From: Ch67 sp041395845
Lineage (GTDB): Bacteria; Pseudomonadota; Gammaproteobacteria; Pseudomonadales; Ketobacteraceae
DNA length: 64,000 nucleotides
NCBI GenBank assembly: GCA_041395845.1
Contig: JAWKZS010000010.1
Span: 62,001 to 126,000, forward strand
Direction of reading: 5' to 3'
Below the pieces are notes generated by a model. That model had not been told where the DNA came from. It did not search any database and saw only the letters and a list, made by a program, of their open reading frames with translations. Positions 8,344 to 17,500 of the stretch are shown here, one piece after another. The number at the start of each line of letters is the position of its first letter. Position 1 is the first letter of the stretch. The translations under genes and the position numbers were made by a program.

Positions 8344-8769
8344 TTATTCCAGAACACCCTCGCCACTGCAGGTAGCGCCATTGGTTCCACCGGTACTGGT
8401 AGTGCCCGGCATCGAATCGCACAGGGCCAGGAAAACATCACAGGTGGAACCGCCGCCGCCCGGCGTAAAACTGCAGCAGACTTTGGGTTTGCCATCGCTG
8501 CCGGTGCAGTCGGCCACTTCATACTTCGAAGTGCCTGAGGATGTCTTTATCGATGACGCAGCACCGCCCATCGGAATGGCGGTAGGTGCCGGACGCAGGC
8601 GTGCCAGCATCTGCTGCAGGGTGGGGCCTTTGCTGCGTGGCAGCATTTGTATGGTAGCGCGTGCCGGCTGCTGTGCCTTGAGGGTGATTTCGGCATCTCC
8701 GGCATGGCTTGCGCCGGCGCCAAAACCAAGACCCAGCCCCAATGCCAATACAAGAACGGATTTTTTCAT
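8344..8769 (-). CDS. Small exported cysteine-rich protein of the ECF regulon
   Basis: The 141-aa product begins with a Sec signal peptide (MKKSVLVLALGLGLGFGAG, cleavage after SHA). The mature part has a basic stretch (LQQMLARLRPAP), then a C-terminal half with six cysteines (VADCTG, KVCCSF, STCDVF, ALCDS, ATCSG) in a glycine/threonine-rich context, suggesting a disulfide-stabilised secreted protein. The start at 8769 has an AGGAG site; a longer in-frame start at 8802 is less likely. No family is recognised. It is divergent from the 82-aa gene and preceded by a minus-strand copy of the ECF promoter motif, so it appears to be a regulon member. Confidence 0.75.
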   Translation of the reverse strand: MKKSVLVLALGLGLGFGAGASHAGDAEITLKAQQPARATIQMLPRSKGPTLQQMLARLRPAPTAIPMGGAASSIKTSSGTSKYEVADCTGSDGKPKVCCSFTPGGGGSTCDVFLALCDSMPGTTSTGGTNGATCSGEGVLE

Positions 8770-8807
8770 GGTGACTCTCCTTGCGTGATGAATGATTGCC
8801 ACTCTTT

Positions 8808-8833
8808 GTCGAATTCAACGGCTGAACGGTTCA
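8808..8833 (-). promoter_or_regulatory. ECF-type promoter P4 (minus strand) ahead of the cysteine-rich protein
   Basis: On the minus strand TGAACCGTTC (8833-8824) is followed after 11 nt by TCGAC (8812-8808). It differs from the other three sites only in the last base of the upstream box (shared with P3) and the first base of the downstream box. The leader to ATG 8769 is about 35 nt with an AGGAG site. Confidence 0.7.
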
Positions 8834-8877
8834 AATGCTGCTCGTAAAACGGGCAGTGAAAAAACTGCAATTTCTTT

Positions 8878-8903
8878 TGAACCGTTCCGAAGGCCGTTGC
8901 GAC
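8878..8903 (+). promoter_or_regulatory. ECF-type promoter P3 ahead of the 82-aa exported protein
   Basis: TGAACCGTTC at 8878-8887, 11 nt, then GCGAC at 8899-8903. It lies about 45 nt from the oppositely oriented P4, so the two small secreted-protein genes share a divergent control region. Confidence 0.77.
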
Positions 8904-8941
8904 TCATGGAGGAACACCAACAAACCTGAAGGAAACCAACC

Positions 8942-9190
8942 ATGAAAAAGCACGCTATCATCCTGTCTGGCCTCACCGCTGTCCTGCTGTCTGCCGCTGT
9001 CAACGTCCAAGCTGCCGCTTATATGAAGCTGGGCGACATCAAGGGCGAATCCTCAGCGCAAACCACAGAAACGCCGCGCAGTGGCAATAGCACTGCTCAC
9101 CCGAACCGCATCAAAATCCAGTCTGGTGAACCGGTAGCCCTGCTGTTGCCTGCCGTTCAGTCTGCCCGCGAAGCTGCACGCCGTCCCTGA
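8942..9190 (+). CDS. 82-aa exported protein with Hcp-like segment and LLPAVQSAREAARR tail
   Basis: The short protein has a clear signal peptide (MKKHAIILSGLTAVLLSAAV, cleavage near VQA). The mature N-terminus AAYMKLGDIKGESS closely resembles the opening strand of Hcp/DUF796 tube proteins. The rest of the Hcp fold is absent: the mature chain is only about 58 residues. The C-terminus LLLPAVQSAREAARRP matches the motif characteristic of planctomycete DUF1559 proteins and some short bacterial secreted proteins. It has its own ECF promoter and an AAGGAAA ribosome site. Function is unknown; a secreted signal, protease substrate or small structural subunit are the options I would consider. Confidence 0.75.
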   Translation: MKKHAIILSGLTAVLLSAAVNVQAAAYMKLGDIKGESSAQTTETPRSGNSTAHPNRIKIQSGEPVALLLPAVQSAREAARRP

Positions 9191-9211
9191 TCGCCAGTGC
9201 GGATAATGACC

Positions 9212-9243
9212 AAAGCCCGGTGAAGAATACTCATCGGGCTTTT
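9212..9243 (+). terminator. Terminator after the 82-aa exported protein
   Basis: AAAGCCCG pairs with CGGGCTTT across a loop of about 15 nt, ending in TTTT. It closes the ECF-controlled block. Confidence 0.75.
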
Positions 9244-9332
9244 GCGTTAAAGCACACTCCGCAAACATGGTTTTTGTTACGATGCTGATTCCCGGCGGTA
9301 ACGCCTGCGCGATGACAACAAGGACAACGACT

Positions 9333-10853
9333 ATGGAAATGGGATCCGTCAAAATTGCAGTGGGAATTGATGTCGACATCATCAACGGCATTTTGCGCCA
9401 TGTGTATCGGGAGTCGGCGCTGTCGGCACCGATTGATCTGAACATCTTTACCGAAAACAGCACATTGCCGGCATTACAGGCGCAGCTGGAACAACCGGTA
9501 GCAGAACTGAAGGATGTGGAGACGACGCCGCGCATCGGCGTGCGGCTGACCGGTGAAGTATCGCTGTTTGGGGCCGAGCCCACCATCGTCACCGCCTGGA
9601 TCGAAGCCATTCCCCAGATCGTGGCCGGTGAAGAAGGCGAGGCACCGCAGGCCGGTATCCGTTTGGGGGCCATCGAAGATGTGGAGCCGGCCTGGTTTGA
9701 ATCCATCCTGCAAACCCTGCTGACAGAAAATGTCGAATCGGTACTGGAAACCGTGACTCTGCCGGTGTTCGGTGGTCTGATCGATCAGCTGGAAGCCACC
9801 TTCGACGAACCGCCGGCCCGCGATAGCTGGTCTGCCGGTTTTTATATCGGCAAGCCCTCCAACATCGAACGCCCCTACATTCAGGCAAAGCAAAACGCCG
9901 ATCCGGTTGTCACCTTTGTCGAACACCGCAACACGCTGCCCTGTCTGCTGTTTACATTGGCGTTGCCCGGCGAAGATGCGCGCTTACCCGGGGATCGCTC
10001 CATCGTCACCCGCGGCAGTGGCCTGCAGGTGATGATTTCTGAAACGGCGATGAACAGTATCCTGGCGGTGAAATCCGCCGAGCAGGTAGGGCAGGAAATC
10101 GAGGGCGCCACCATCGATTCCCTGCAGCTGAAAATGCATCCGCTGGGCATGGAAGTGCACGGCAAGGCCCACAAGGATCCGGCCGACATTTCCTGGGACG
10201 GCGTGCTGGTGCTGCACTGGAGCCGCTGGTACGAACTCGACAGCGGTGCCATGCGTACCTTCCCCGGTGGTGGCCGCATCAATGTGCTGACTGCCGGCGT
10301 TGATGTGGACGTGGATCTGCCCTGGTGGGTAACGCTGTTGCAGGTGCTGCTGATCGGTATCGGCCCCATCGGCTGGATTCTTTACAGCATCCTGATGGCA
10401 CCGGCGCTGGCGGAAGCCGACGAGGCACCGGAGCTGGTCAAAGGCGGCCTGGCCGACGCGGTCGGGGACGCGTTTTCCGACATGCTGGGCAGTCTGTCCT
10501 CCATCACCGGCATCGCACCGGTGCCGATGAAACTGTACGGCCGCGATGCCTGGGTGCTGCAGGGTCATTACGTCTACACCAGCTTCCTGATGGCCGGCTA
10601 TAACGAAGCCAGCTTCACCGACGTCATCAAGGACCGTTTCGCGGTGCGGGGCGCCGAAGGGGAATCCGTGGGCTATTTCGTCCTCAGTACCGGCCACGAT
10701 GTATCACCGGAAGAAGGCGGCGAGCTGATGAAGGAAAAAATCCTCCACGTCGAAGGCTATCACGGTGTCGCGGCGCCCTGGGGGTATTACGTCCGCTCCA
10801 ACCGTAACCAGACGGTGGACGACAATCTGGTGGCGTTGCCGGACTATCCGTAA
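9333..10853 (+). CDS. Unidentified 506-aa protein with one central hydrophobic segment
   Basis: I do not recognise this protein. ATG 9333 has AAGGA 8 nt upstream and is preferred over an in-frame ATG at 9267 that lacks a ribosome site. No N-terminal signal peptide is seen. The N-terminal 300 residues show amphipathic strands (IGVRLTGEVSLFG, LQVMISETAMNSILA) that could form an elongated lipid-binding-like fold, but this is speculation. A hydrophobic segment at about residues 330-360 (WWVTLLQVLLIGIGPIGWIL) could be a membrane hairpin. The C-terminal 140 residues are globular (GYFVLSTGHDVSPEEGG). No ECF-type promoter box is seen upstream. A terminator-like hairpin follows. Confidence 0.6.
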   Translation: MEMGSVKIAVGIDVDIINGILRHVYRESALSAPIDLNIFTENSTLPALQAQLEQPVAELKDVETTPRIGVRLTGEVSLFGAEPTIVTAWIEAIPQIVAGEEGEAPQAGIRLGAIEDVEPAWFESILQTLLTENVESVLETVTLPVFGGLIDQLEATFDEPPARDSWSAGFYIGKPSNIERPYIQAKQNADPVVTFVEHRNTLPCLLFTLALPGEDARLPGDRSIVTRGSGLQVMISETAMNSILAVKSAEQVGQEIEGATIDSLQLKMHPLGMEVHGKAHKDPADISWDGVLVLHWSRWYELDSGAMRTFPGGGRINVLTAGVDVDVDLPWWVTLLQVLLIGIGPIGWILYSILMAPALAEADEAPELVKGGLADAVGDAFSDMLGSLSSITGIAPVPMKLYGRDAWVLQGHYVYTSFLMAGYNEASFTDVIKDRFAVRGAEGESVGYFVLSTGHDVSPEEGGELMKEKILHVEGYHGVAAPWGYYVRSNRNQTVDDNLVALPDYP

Positions 10854-10859
10854 GCGTTG

Positions 10860-10888
10860 GGGCGGGTTTTTGTTGTCCCGCCCTTTCC
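10860..10888 (+). terminator. Terminator between the 506-aa gene and the PP2C gene
   Basis: GGGCGGG (10860-10866) pairs with CCCGCCC (10877-10883) around a T/G-rich loop and is followed by TTTCC. Confidence 0.65.
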
Positions 10889-10952
10889 ATTCCGTCCAAT
10901 CTGACCGAAAATTGCGCGGTCTTGCTTCGCTGCCATCTTGCTCAGGTATTGG

Positions 10953-11789
10953 ATGATTCCGGATTCCGCCCAACCCCGTTCTGCCGCCCATTCCCACTCC
11001 GGCCACAAACGCAAACAGAACCAGGACTGCATTCACATGGATGACAGTCATGGCCTGTGGATCGTGGCCGACGGCATGGGTGGCCATCATGGGGGCGAGA
11101 TTGCCAGTGCCATCGCCTGCGAGGAAATTCCCCAGCAGATCGGCAGTGGTGTGGCCATCGAGGAAGCGTTGCGGCGAGCGCACCAGAAGATCGTCATGCG
11201 CGGGCGGGAACAGCCCGAATTGCGTGGCCTGGGTACGACGGTGGTGGTGGTCCATGAGCAGGGCCTGAACTACGAACTGGCCTGGAGCGGTGACAGCCGG
11301 ATTTATCGCTGGCGCCATGGCCAGCTTACCCAGCGTTCCGAAGACCATTCCATCGTTCAGCGCATGCTCAAATCCGGCATGCTGTCGCCAGCGCAGGCGC
11401 GCAATCATCCCCATCAGCATGTGATCAGTTCCTGCCTGGGCAGTACGTCGGCAGAAGGTCTGGAGATCGGCTATCAGCAGGATGCCTGGGAGCAGGGTGA
11501 CTGGCTGCTGCTCTGCAGCGACGGCCTGACCGATGAACTCGACGATCAGCAGATCGCGGCCATTCTTAAACGCAACAGTGACATCGCGTCGGCCAGCCGG
11601 GCGCTGCTGCAGGCGGCGCTGGACAGTGGTGGCCGCGACAATGTGAGCGTGGCGCTGATTCAGGCGCCGGCCGATGCGCCGCAGGGCAAACCGCCGCGGC
11701 GCAACCTGCCGCTGGCGCTGTGGGCTGCCCTGGGCAGCGTGCTGGCACTGGGGTTGGTGCTGGGTGTGAAAGCGTGGCTGGCGCGCTGA
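10953..11789 (+). CDS. PP2C-family serine/threonine protein phosphatase, membrane anchored
   Basis: The 278-aa protein has the PP2C metal-site motifs: RKQNQD near the N-terminus, VADGMGGHHGGEIAS, the GDSRIYRW motif, LLCSDGLTDEL and GGRDNVSVAL. It dephosphorylates phospho-Ser/Thr using two Mn/Mg ions. After about residue 245 a basic proline-rich stretch leads to one C-terminal membrane helix (LALWAALGSVLALGLVLGVKAW), which holds the phosphatase at the inner face of the membrane. ATG 10953 is preferred to a TTG at 10938. PppA phosphatases of this type counteract T6SS kinases in other bacteria, but no kinase is seen here and the T6SS lies 20 kb away, so that link is unproven. It converges with the next gene. 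Confidence 0.9.
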   Translation: MIPDSAQPRSAAHSHSGHKRKQNQDCIHMDDSHGLWIVADGMGGHHGGEIASAIACEEIPQQIGSGVAIEEALRRAHQKIVMRGREQPELRGLGTTVVVVHEQGLNYELAWSGDSRIYRWRHGQLTQRSEDHSIVQRMLKSGMLSPAQARNHPHQHVISSCLGSTSAEGLEIGYQQDAWEQGDWLLLCSDGLTDELDDQQIAAILKRNSDIASASRALLQAALDSGGRDNVSVALIQAPADAPQGKPPRRNLPLALWAALGSVLALGLVLGVKAWLAR

Positions 11790-11795
11790 CGCGCG

Positions 11796-12530
11796 TTATT
11801 GCCGGTTCAGATTCCAGTTGTAATCCAGATAGTCATCAATGCTGCTCTGTGCCGGCAGCGGGCGATAACGCTCGATAAAGGCTTTCACACCGCCGGCATC
11901 TGCGAAATCCTTTTCAAACCAGTCGAAGATTTTCGACACTTCCACGTCATTGCCGTTAATGCGCACGCCTTTGGCGTCGTTATGCAGGAAAGCGCGGGCC
12001 TGTTCTTCCAGCTGCTGTTCCAGTTGGGCGGCGGTGTAAGGCTCCGGCCGCAGATCGGGGCAGCTGACGGACGCACACACGATCGCCATGTGGATGCGGG
12101 GTTCGTTCAGGCTGCGGATCATGTCATCCTCCACCTGCTGCAGGGTCACTGTCTTGCCGTGCAGCTGGCCCACGTCCTTGCGCCACACCGGGAACAGCAG
12201 CGAACCGGCATCGCGGATGCCGTCCAGCGGCCAGTTATCCAGCACCATCTTGATGGCCAGAATGTTGTAGGCGTTGATATAGAAGGCGAGCTTTTCGGCG
12301 CGGGTCTGCAACTGATCGGCGGGATAGGTATTGAGCTGCTCGACGACCTGGGGCCACAGCGGATTGTTCTGCCATGCGGGATAATCCACCAGGGTCAGTT
12401 TGACGCCTTCCAGCTCCCCGCTGCGTACATGCTCCTGCAGCAGCTGACGGTACCCGGACCAGTCGGGCTCGGCCGCCTGCAGCGGGTAGGACAACAGCAA
12501 CGCGACAACCGCCAACAACAAACGTGACAT
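11796..12530 (-). CDS. Exported DUF547 protein
   Basis: The 244-aa product has a signal peptide (MSRLLLAVVALLLSYPLQA) and then a DUF547 domain: FYINAYNILAIKMVLDNWPL and IHMAIVCASVSCPDLRPEPY are the family's recognisable blocks, the second with the paired cysteines. It should be periplasmic. DUF547 has a papain-like-fold resemblance according to general family knowledge, but no enzymatic role is established. Its stop lies 6 nt from that of the convergent phosphatase gene. Confidence 0.88.
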   Translation of the reverse strand: MSRLLLAVVALLLSYPLQAAEPDWSGYRQLLQEHVRSGELEGVKLTLVDYPAWQNNPLWPQVVEQLNTYPADQLQTRAEKLAFYINAYNILAIKMVLDNWPLDGIRDAGSLLFPVWRKDVGQLHGKTVTLQQVEDDMIRSLNEPRIHMAIVCASVSCPDLRPEPYTAAQLEQQLEEQARAFLHNDAKGVRINGNDVEVSKIFDWFEKDFADAGGVKAFIERYRPLPAQSSIDDYLDYNWNLNRQ

Positions 12531-12595
12531 CCTTGCTCTCCGGTGATGAGTGAAAAGCGGATGTTAGCGAAATTGACGGTGGTGCTCCAGGGTGA

Positions 12596-13165
12596 TCAGA
12601 GCAAGTCCAGCATCAGCAGGGACTTGGCGCTGGTGTTGCTGGAGTCCAGTGCCCGGTGATGATGTTCGATGCGGGCCAGGGTGTCGCGCCGGTTCATGCC
12701 CAGCCGGCAGCATTCACTGGCCTCGTCCAGCTTGAGGGCAAAGTCGCTATCCCGCAGCAGGGCGCAGGCCAGCTTGTGGAGCCAGCTGTCATCGCTGTGC
12801 CAGGTGGTGTGGGTGCGCAGGGCGATGCGGGCCCACATGGAATAGATATCCAGATGCCGGGTGGAAAACAGGCCCTTGAAGGCGCGGGTGCCGGCATGGT
12901 GGCGGAAGTGCTCGGTGATTTGTTCGGGGAAATGCTCAGTGGCGCGTTCGAATGCCGTCATGGCTTTTTCTGCCGCCAGCGGTAGCTTGCCCAGATGACT
13001 GTTGGCGGCCAGCACCTGATCCACCCGATCGACTATCCAGCGGCCAACCTGTTCCGTGTCGCTGATGCCGGTAGCGTCCTGCAGAAACTGGTGCTGGTGC
13101 AGTGCCTGGCAGATGTCGTCGAAGTAGTGTGGCTCAAAAAAATTACGATCATTCCAGTTTGTCAT
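12596..13165 (-). CDS. Unidentified 189-aa cytoplasmic protein
   Basis: No family is recognised. The sequence is helical in appearance, with many His, Trp and Arg residues (FFEPHYFDDICQALHQHQFL, WARIALRTHTTWHSDDSWLHK, RIEHHHRALD) and no signal peptide or membrane segment. The start at 13165 has GAGG 8 nt upstream; an in-frame ATG at 13207 would add 14 residues. It stands alone between a DUF547 gene and pbpG. The 259-base gap on its 5' side contains no gene that I can support. Confidence 0.6.
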   Translation of the reverse strand: MTNWNDRNFFEPHYFDDICQALHQHQFLQDATGISDTEQVGRWIVDRVDQVLAANSHLGKLPLAAEKAMTAFERATEHFPEQITEHFRHHAGTRAFKGLFSTRHLDIYSMWARIALRTHTTWHSDDSWLHKLACALLRDSDFALKLDEASECCRLGMNRRDTLARIEHHHRALDSSNTSAKSLLMLDLL

Positions 13166-13398
13166 GGGGGCGACCTCATCCGGCAAGGGGAATCCATCAG
13201 TCATCAATTCCGTCTGGATGACCCATCGAGTGCGATCATTGTCGGCAGGGTGTCACGGACGGTCAATGGCGCGTATCGCCCCGGGACGGGGAAACAGCAG
13301 TGGACGTTGACGCAGGTTAACCGATGATTGTGACAGGCGAAGGAACGGGGTTTCCTGTCATGGAGTGGTCACGGTTTTGTGGTAGGCGGTGTGCAAGT

Positions 13399-13416
13399 GG
13401 GGGCGTTGACGCCCCC
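13399..13416 (-). terminator. GC-rich hairpin after pbpG
   Basis: GGGGGC and GCCCCC pair around GTTGAC just past the pbpG stop. There is no T-run on the minus strand, so it is a weak or Rho-assisted terminator at best. Confidence 0.4.
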
Positions 13417-13424
13417 GGACAGAT

Positions 13425-14327
13425 TCAGGAGGCGTTGCGCTGGGCCAGCAGGGCTTTCTGCTTGCGCTGCACGTAATCGCGGGCGGCCGGATGCACCTTG
13501 CTCACCTGACCGGTTTCGATCCAGCGCTTGACCCGGTTGGCGTCACCGAAATGGGAGCGTTTGCCGAAGGAGTCCAGCAGCACCACGGCGGTGGGCTTGT
13601 TCTGGATCTCGGCGATCATCACCAGACAGCGGCCGGCTTCGTTGATGAATCCGGTCTTGCTGACAGCGATATCCCAGCTCTTGGCCCGCACCAGCGGATT
13701 GGTGTTGTAGAACGCCCGCACATGGTTGGGTTTGCGGAAGTACATGTCCTTCTTGGGCGTGGTGCTCAGTTGGGTAATCAGGGTGTAACGGTTGGCAGCC
13801 TGCACCATGCGGGCCAGATCACGGGCGGTGGATACGTTCTTTTCGGACAGGCCGGTAGGCTCCACGAAATGGGTGTGGGTCATGCCCAGTGCCTTGGCCT
13901 TGGCGTTCATGGCCGCAATGAAAGCGTCGTAGCCCTTGCTGTAATGATGGGCCAGGGTGGCTGCGGCACGGTTTTCCGATGCCATCAGGGCCAGCAGCAG
14001 CATGTCCTTGCGCTTGAGCTGGCTGCCAATGCGGACGTGGGAGAACACGTTCTTCATCTCGCGGGTTTTGGAAATGTCGACAGCAATCCATTCATCCATG
14101 GGTGCCTTGTCATCCAGCACCACCATGGCGGTCATCAGCTTACTCACCGAGGCAATCGGCACCACCACGTCGGCATTGCGGGAATAGAGCACTTCGTTGT
14201 CCTGCAGGTCGATCACCATGGCATTGACCGATGCCAGTTCAAGCTCGGCTGCTTTCTTGGGTGTTTGAGCATGGGACAGGGTGGAGACAGCCACCAGCAG
14301 ACTGAACAGGACGCAACGGATTGACAC
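13425..14327 (-). CDS. pbpG: D-alanyl-D-alanine endopeptidase (PBP7 type)
   Basis: The 300-aa protein belongs to peptidase family S11. A signal peptide covers residues 1-20 (cleavage after SHA). The active-site motifs are SVSK (Ser60, Lys63), SEN near residue 118 and KTG near residue 224 (SKTGFINEAG). It lacks the C-terminal PBP5 domain and amphipathic anchor, which fits the PBP7/8 endopeptidase that cleaves D,D-crosslinks in peptidoglycan. It is periplasmic. It is divergent from the large bifunctional penicillin-binding protein gene at 14525, with a 197-base shared upstream region, so both wall enzymes may be co-controlled. Confidence 0.92.
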   Translation of the reverse strand: MSIRCVLFSLLVAVSTLSHAQTPKKAAELELASVNAMVIDLQDNEVLYSRNADVVVPIASVSKLMTAMVVLDDKAPMDEWIAVDISKTREMKNVFSHVRIGSQLKRKDMLLLALMASENRAAATLAHHYSKGYDAFIAAMNAKAKALGMTHTHFVEPTGLSEKNVSTARDLARMVQAANRYTLITQLSTTPKKDMYFRKPNHVRAFYNTNPLVRAKSWDIAVSKTGFINEAGRCLVMIAEIQNKPTAVVLLDSFGKRSHFGDANRVKRWIETGQVSKVHPAARDYVQRKQKALLAQRNAS

Positions 14328-14524
14328 AGAAAAAATCTCGCAAAGGGTGGAGGGGGAGCCGTTCGCCGGCTACTTTTGCTTATAAGATTCTAGTATGATT
14401 TTTCAGAACAGACAGTGCAATGGTCAACCGCGTCCTGTGGTGCCTGCAAGTGACTGTTCCAACCCGTATCGTTCCTGATTCATTCCCCTTGCCAACCCCG
14501 CGTGTCGGAGACGCATAGTCCTGT

Positions 14525-17500
14525 ATGGGCTCGCAGCCTTACGTCGATCCAGATACCCCTATTCCCTTGCTGACTGACTCTGTTGTTCCTGCCCCTGACG
14601 CCAGTGCGACTGGCGGGTCCGGGTTAATGGCCAATCCGGCGGATCGTTACGGCGTTGTGCCGCCGCCGCGGGCGCCCCGCCGTCGCCGGGCATGGCGCTG
14701 GCTGCTGCTGGTGACGTTGTTGCTGGTAGCGATGCTGGCAGCGCTGGTCTACGAGGCCAGGACCTCGTGGCTGCAGGCCCGCTGGCTGCCGGGCTACGCC
14801 CAGTCCATGACGTTCATGGTGGAAGAGGGTGCTTCTGACAAGGTTCAGTATCCGCTCAAGGGCCCGTTCGACCATCGCCTGGGTTATGTGCGTCTGCCCT
14901 CGGTGCTCAACAAGCTGCAGGCCAATGGCTTCATGATCGAGCGGCAGGCGCGGATGTCGCCGGAGATGCTCAACTACGCTGGCGCCAGTCTGTATCCCCC
15001 CTATCGGGAAAAGACCCAGGCCGGACTGGACATCATCGATTACCAGGGCCGGGTGATGTTCGATTTCCAGTACCCGCGCCAGGTCTTTGCCAGCTTTGAG
15101 CAGGTGCCGGATCTGATGGTGCAGGCGCTGCTGTTCATCGAGGACCGCCGGTTGCTGGATGGCAGCGAGCCTGCGCTCAATCCGGCGGTGAACTGGGGGC
15201 GCTTCCTCAAGGCCGCCGTGTTCAAGGTGGGGGACGTGATCAATCTGGACACGCCGTCCATGGGTGGCAGTACGCTCGCCACCCAGATCGAGAAATTCCG
15301 TCATTCGGAAAACGGCGTGACTGGCTCGGTGGAAGAAAAACTGCGCCAGATGGTGTCGGCCAGCGTGCGGGTCTACCAGGACGGCATGGACACCATGCCG
15401 GCGCGGCGTCAGCTGGTGCTGGATTACATCAACACGGTGCCGCTGTCGGCAGCGCCGGGGGTGGGCGAGGTCAACGGTATTGGCGATGGGTTGTATGTCT
15501 GGTTTGCGGCGGACGTGTCCGAGGTGACCCGGCTGCTCAACCTGCAGGACGCAAAAGGTGAGGAGTTGGCCCGGCAGGGACTGGCGCTGCGTCAGGTGAT
15601 CGCCCTGATGATTGCCCATCGGCGTCCATCCTATTATCTGGTGCAGAATCGCGAGGATCTGGCCCAGCTGATTGACGCCCACCTGCGCCTGCTGGGGCGC
15701 AAGGGTGTGATCAGCCCGGCCCTGATGCAGGCAGCCCAGGCCCAGCCGCTGTATTTCCGTAGCTTCCGTGACAATCCGGCGGTGGTGCCCAGTGCCTCCG
15801 GCAAGGGTGTGAACATGGTGCGCAGCCGGCTTTCCACCCTGCTGGATGTGTCGCTGTATGACCTGGACCGGCTTGACCTGGCAGTGACTACGACACTGGA
15901 TCGGGAACTGCAGGATCAGGTAACCCGTCATCTGCGCAGCCTGCGGGATCCCGAGGTGGCGCGCCAGAATGGCCTGGTGGGTGAATACCTGCTCAAGCCC
16001 GGTCAGGCCGGGAACCTGCGCTACAGCTTTACCCTGTTCGAGCGCACGCCGGCGGGCAACCAGGTGCGGGTGCAGACCGACAACACCGATATTCCCTTCG
16101 ATATCAACGAAGGCAGCAAGCTGGAACTGGGCTCCACTGCCAAGCTGCGGGTGCTGGCCTCCTGGCTGGGAATCATCGCCGAGTTGCACCAGCGCTACGC
16201 CGGCCAGAGCGCTGAAAATCTCGCCAAGCTGCAGGAACCGGGCAACGATGTCCTGACCCGCTGGGTGCTGGAGCAGCTGCAGGCCCAGCCGGACATGCCG
16301 CTGGATGTGTTGCTGGATCTGGCGCTGGAGCGGCGCTATTCCGCCAGCCCGGCCGAAGTGTTTTTCACCGGTGGCGGTGTCCATACCTTCAACAACTTCA
16401 AGCGCGAGGACAACGGCCGCATTCCGTCCGTGCGGGAATCCCTGCAGGAATCCATCAACCTGCCGTTCGTGCGCATGCTGCGGGAGGTGGTCAATCACAT
16501 CACCTACCAGCAGTGGAGTGATGTGCACGCGGTGCTGAAGGACGACAAGGACCCGCGCCGCAAGGAAGTGCTGGAGCGTTTCATCGACCGGGAAGGCATC
16601 CTGTTCCTGAGCCGGTTCTGGGCCAAGTATGCGGGCAAGCCCGCGGATGAGCGGCTGGAAATGTTCCTGTCGGGCCTCAAGCTGACCCCGGTGCGGGCGG
16701 CAGTGATCCATCGCTACCTGTTCCCGGATGCCGATACGGATACCTTTGTCGCCTTCATGCAGGAGCAGCTGTCCCACCAGCCGATGGACCGCAAGACCCT
16801 GGAGCGGCTGTACGACCGCTACGGCCCGGATCGCTACAACCTGCAGGATCAGGGCTATCTGGCCCGGGTGCATCCGCTGGAACTGTGGCTGATGGGCTAT
16901 CTGATGCGGCAGGAAAAGCCGACCTTCAGTGGCGCCGTGGATGCCAGTCGCCAGCAGCGCCAGGAAGTCTATGCCTGGCTGCTGCGGACCCGGGCCAAGA
17001 ATGCCCGCGACAGCCGGGTGCGCTCGATGCTGGAAGTGGAAGCGTTTTCCGAACTGCACCGGCGCTGGCGTGAACTGGGGTATCCGTTCGAGCACCTGGT
17101 GCCGTCCCTGGCCACGGCGTTGGGCAGTTCCGGTGACCGGCCGGCGGCGCTGGCGGAATTCATGGGGATCATCCTCAACGGTGGCGAACGCATTCCCGCC
17201 CAGCGCATTGAAAAACTGGCGTTTGCCCAGAACACGCCGTACGAAGTGCACGTGAATCATCCGTTGCCGCCGGCCCGGCAGGTGATGCATCCCGAAGTGG
17301 CCTATGCCCTGAAAAAGGCGCTGGCGGATGTGGTGAACAAGGGCACGGCGCGGCGGCTGCAGGGTGCCTTCCTGCGGGCGGATGGTCGGCCCCTGGTGGC
17401 CGGTGGCAAGACCGGCACGGGCGACAACCGGCTGGTGGTGAACACCGGTGGCCAAAAGGTGAAATCGCGGGCGCTGAGCCGCACCGCCACCCTGGTGTTC

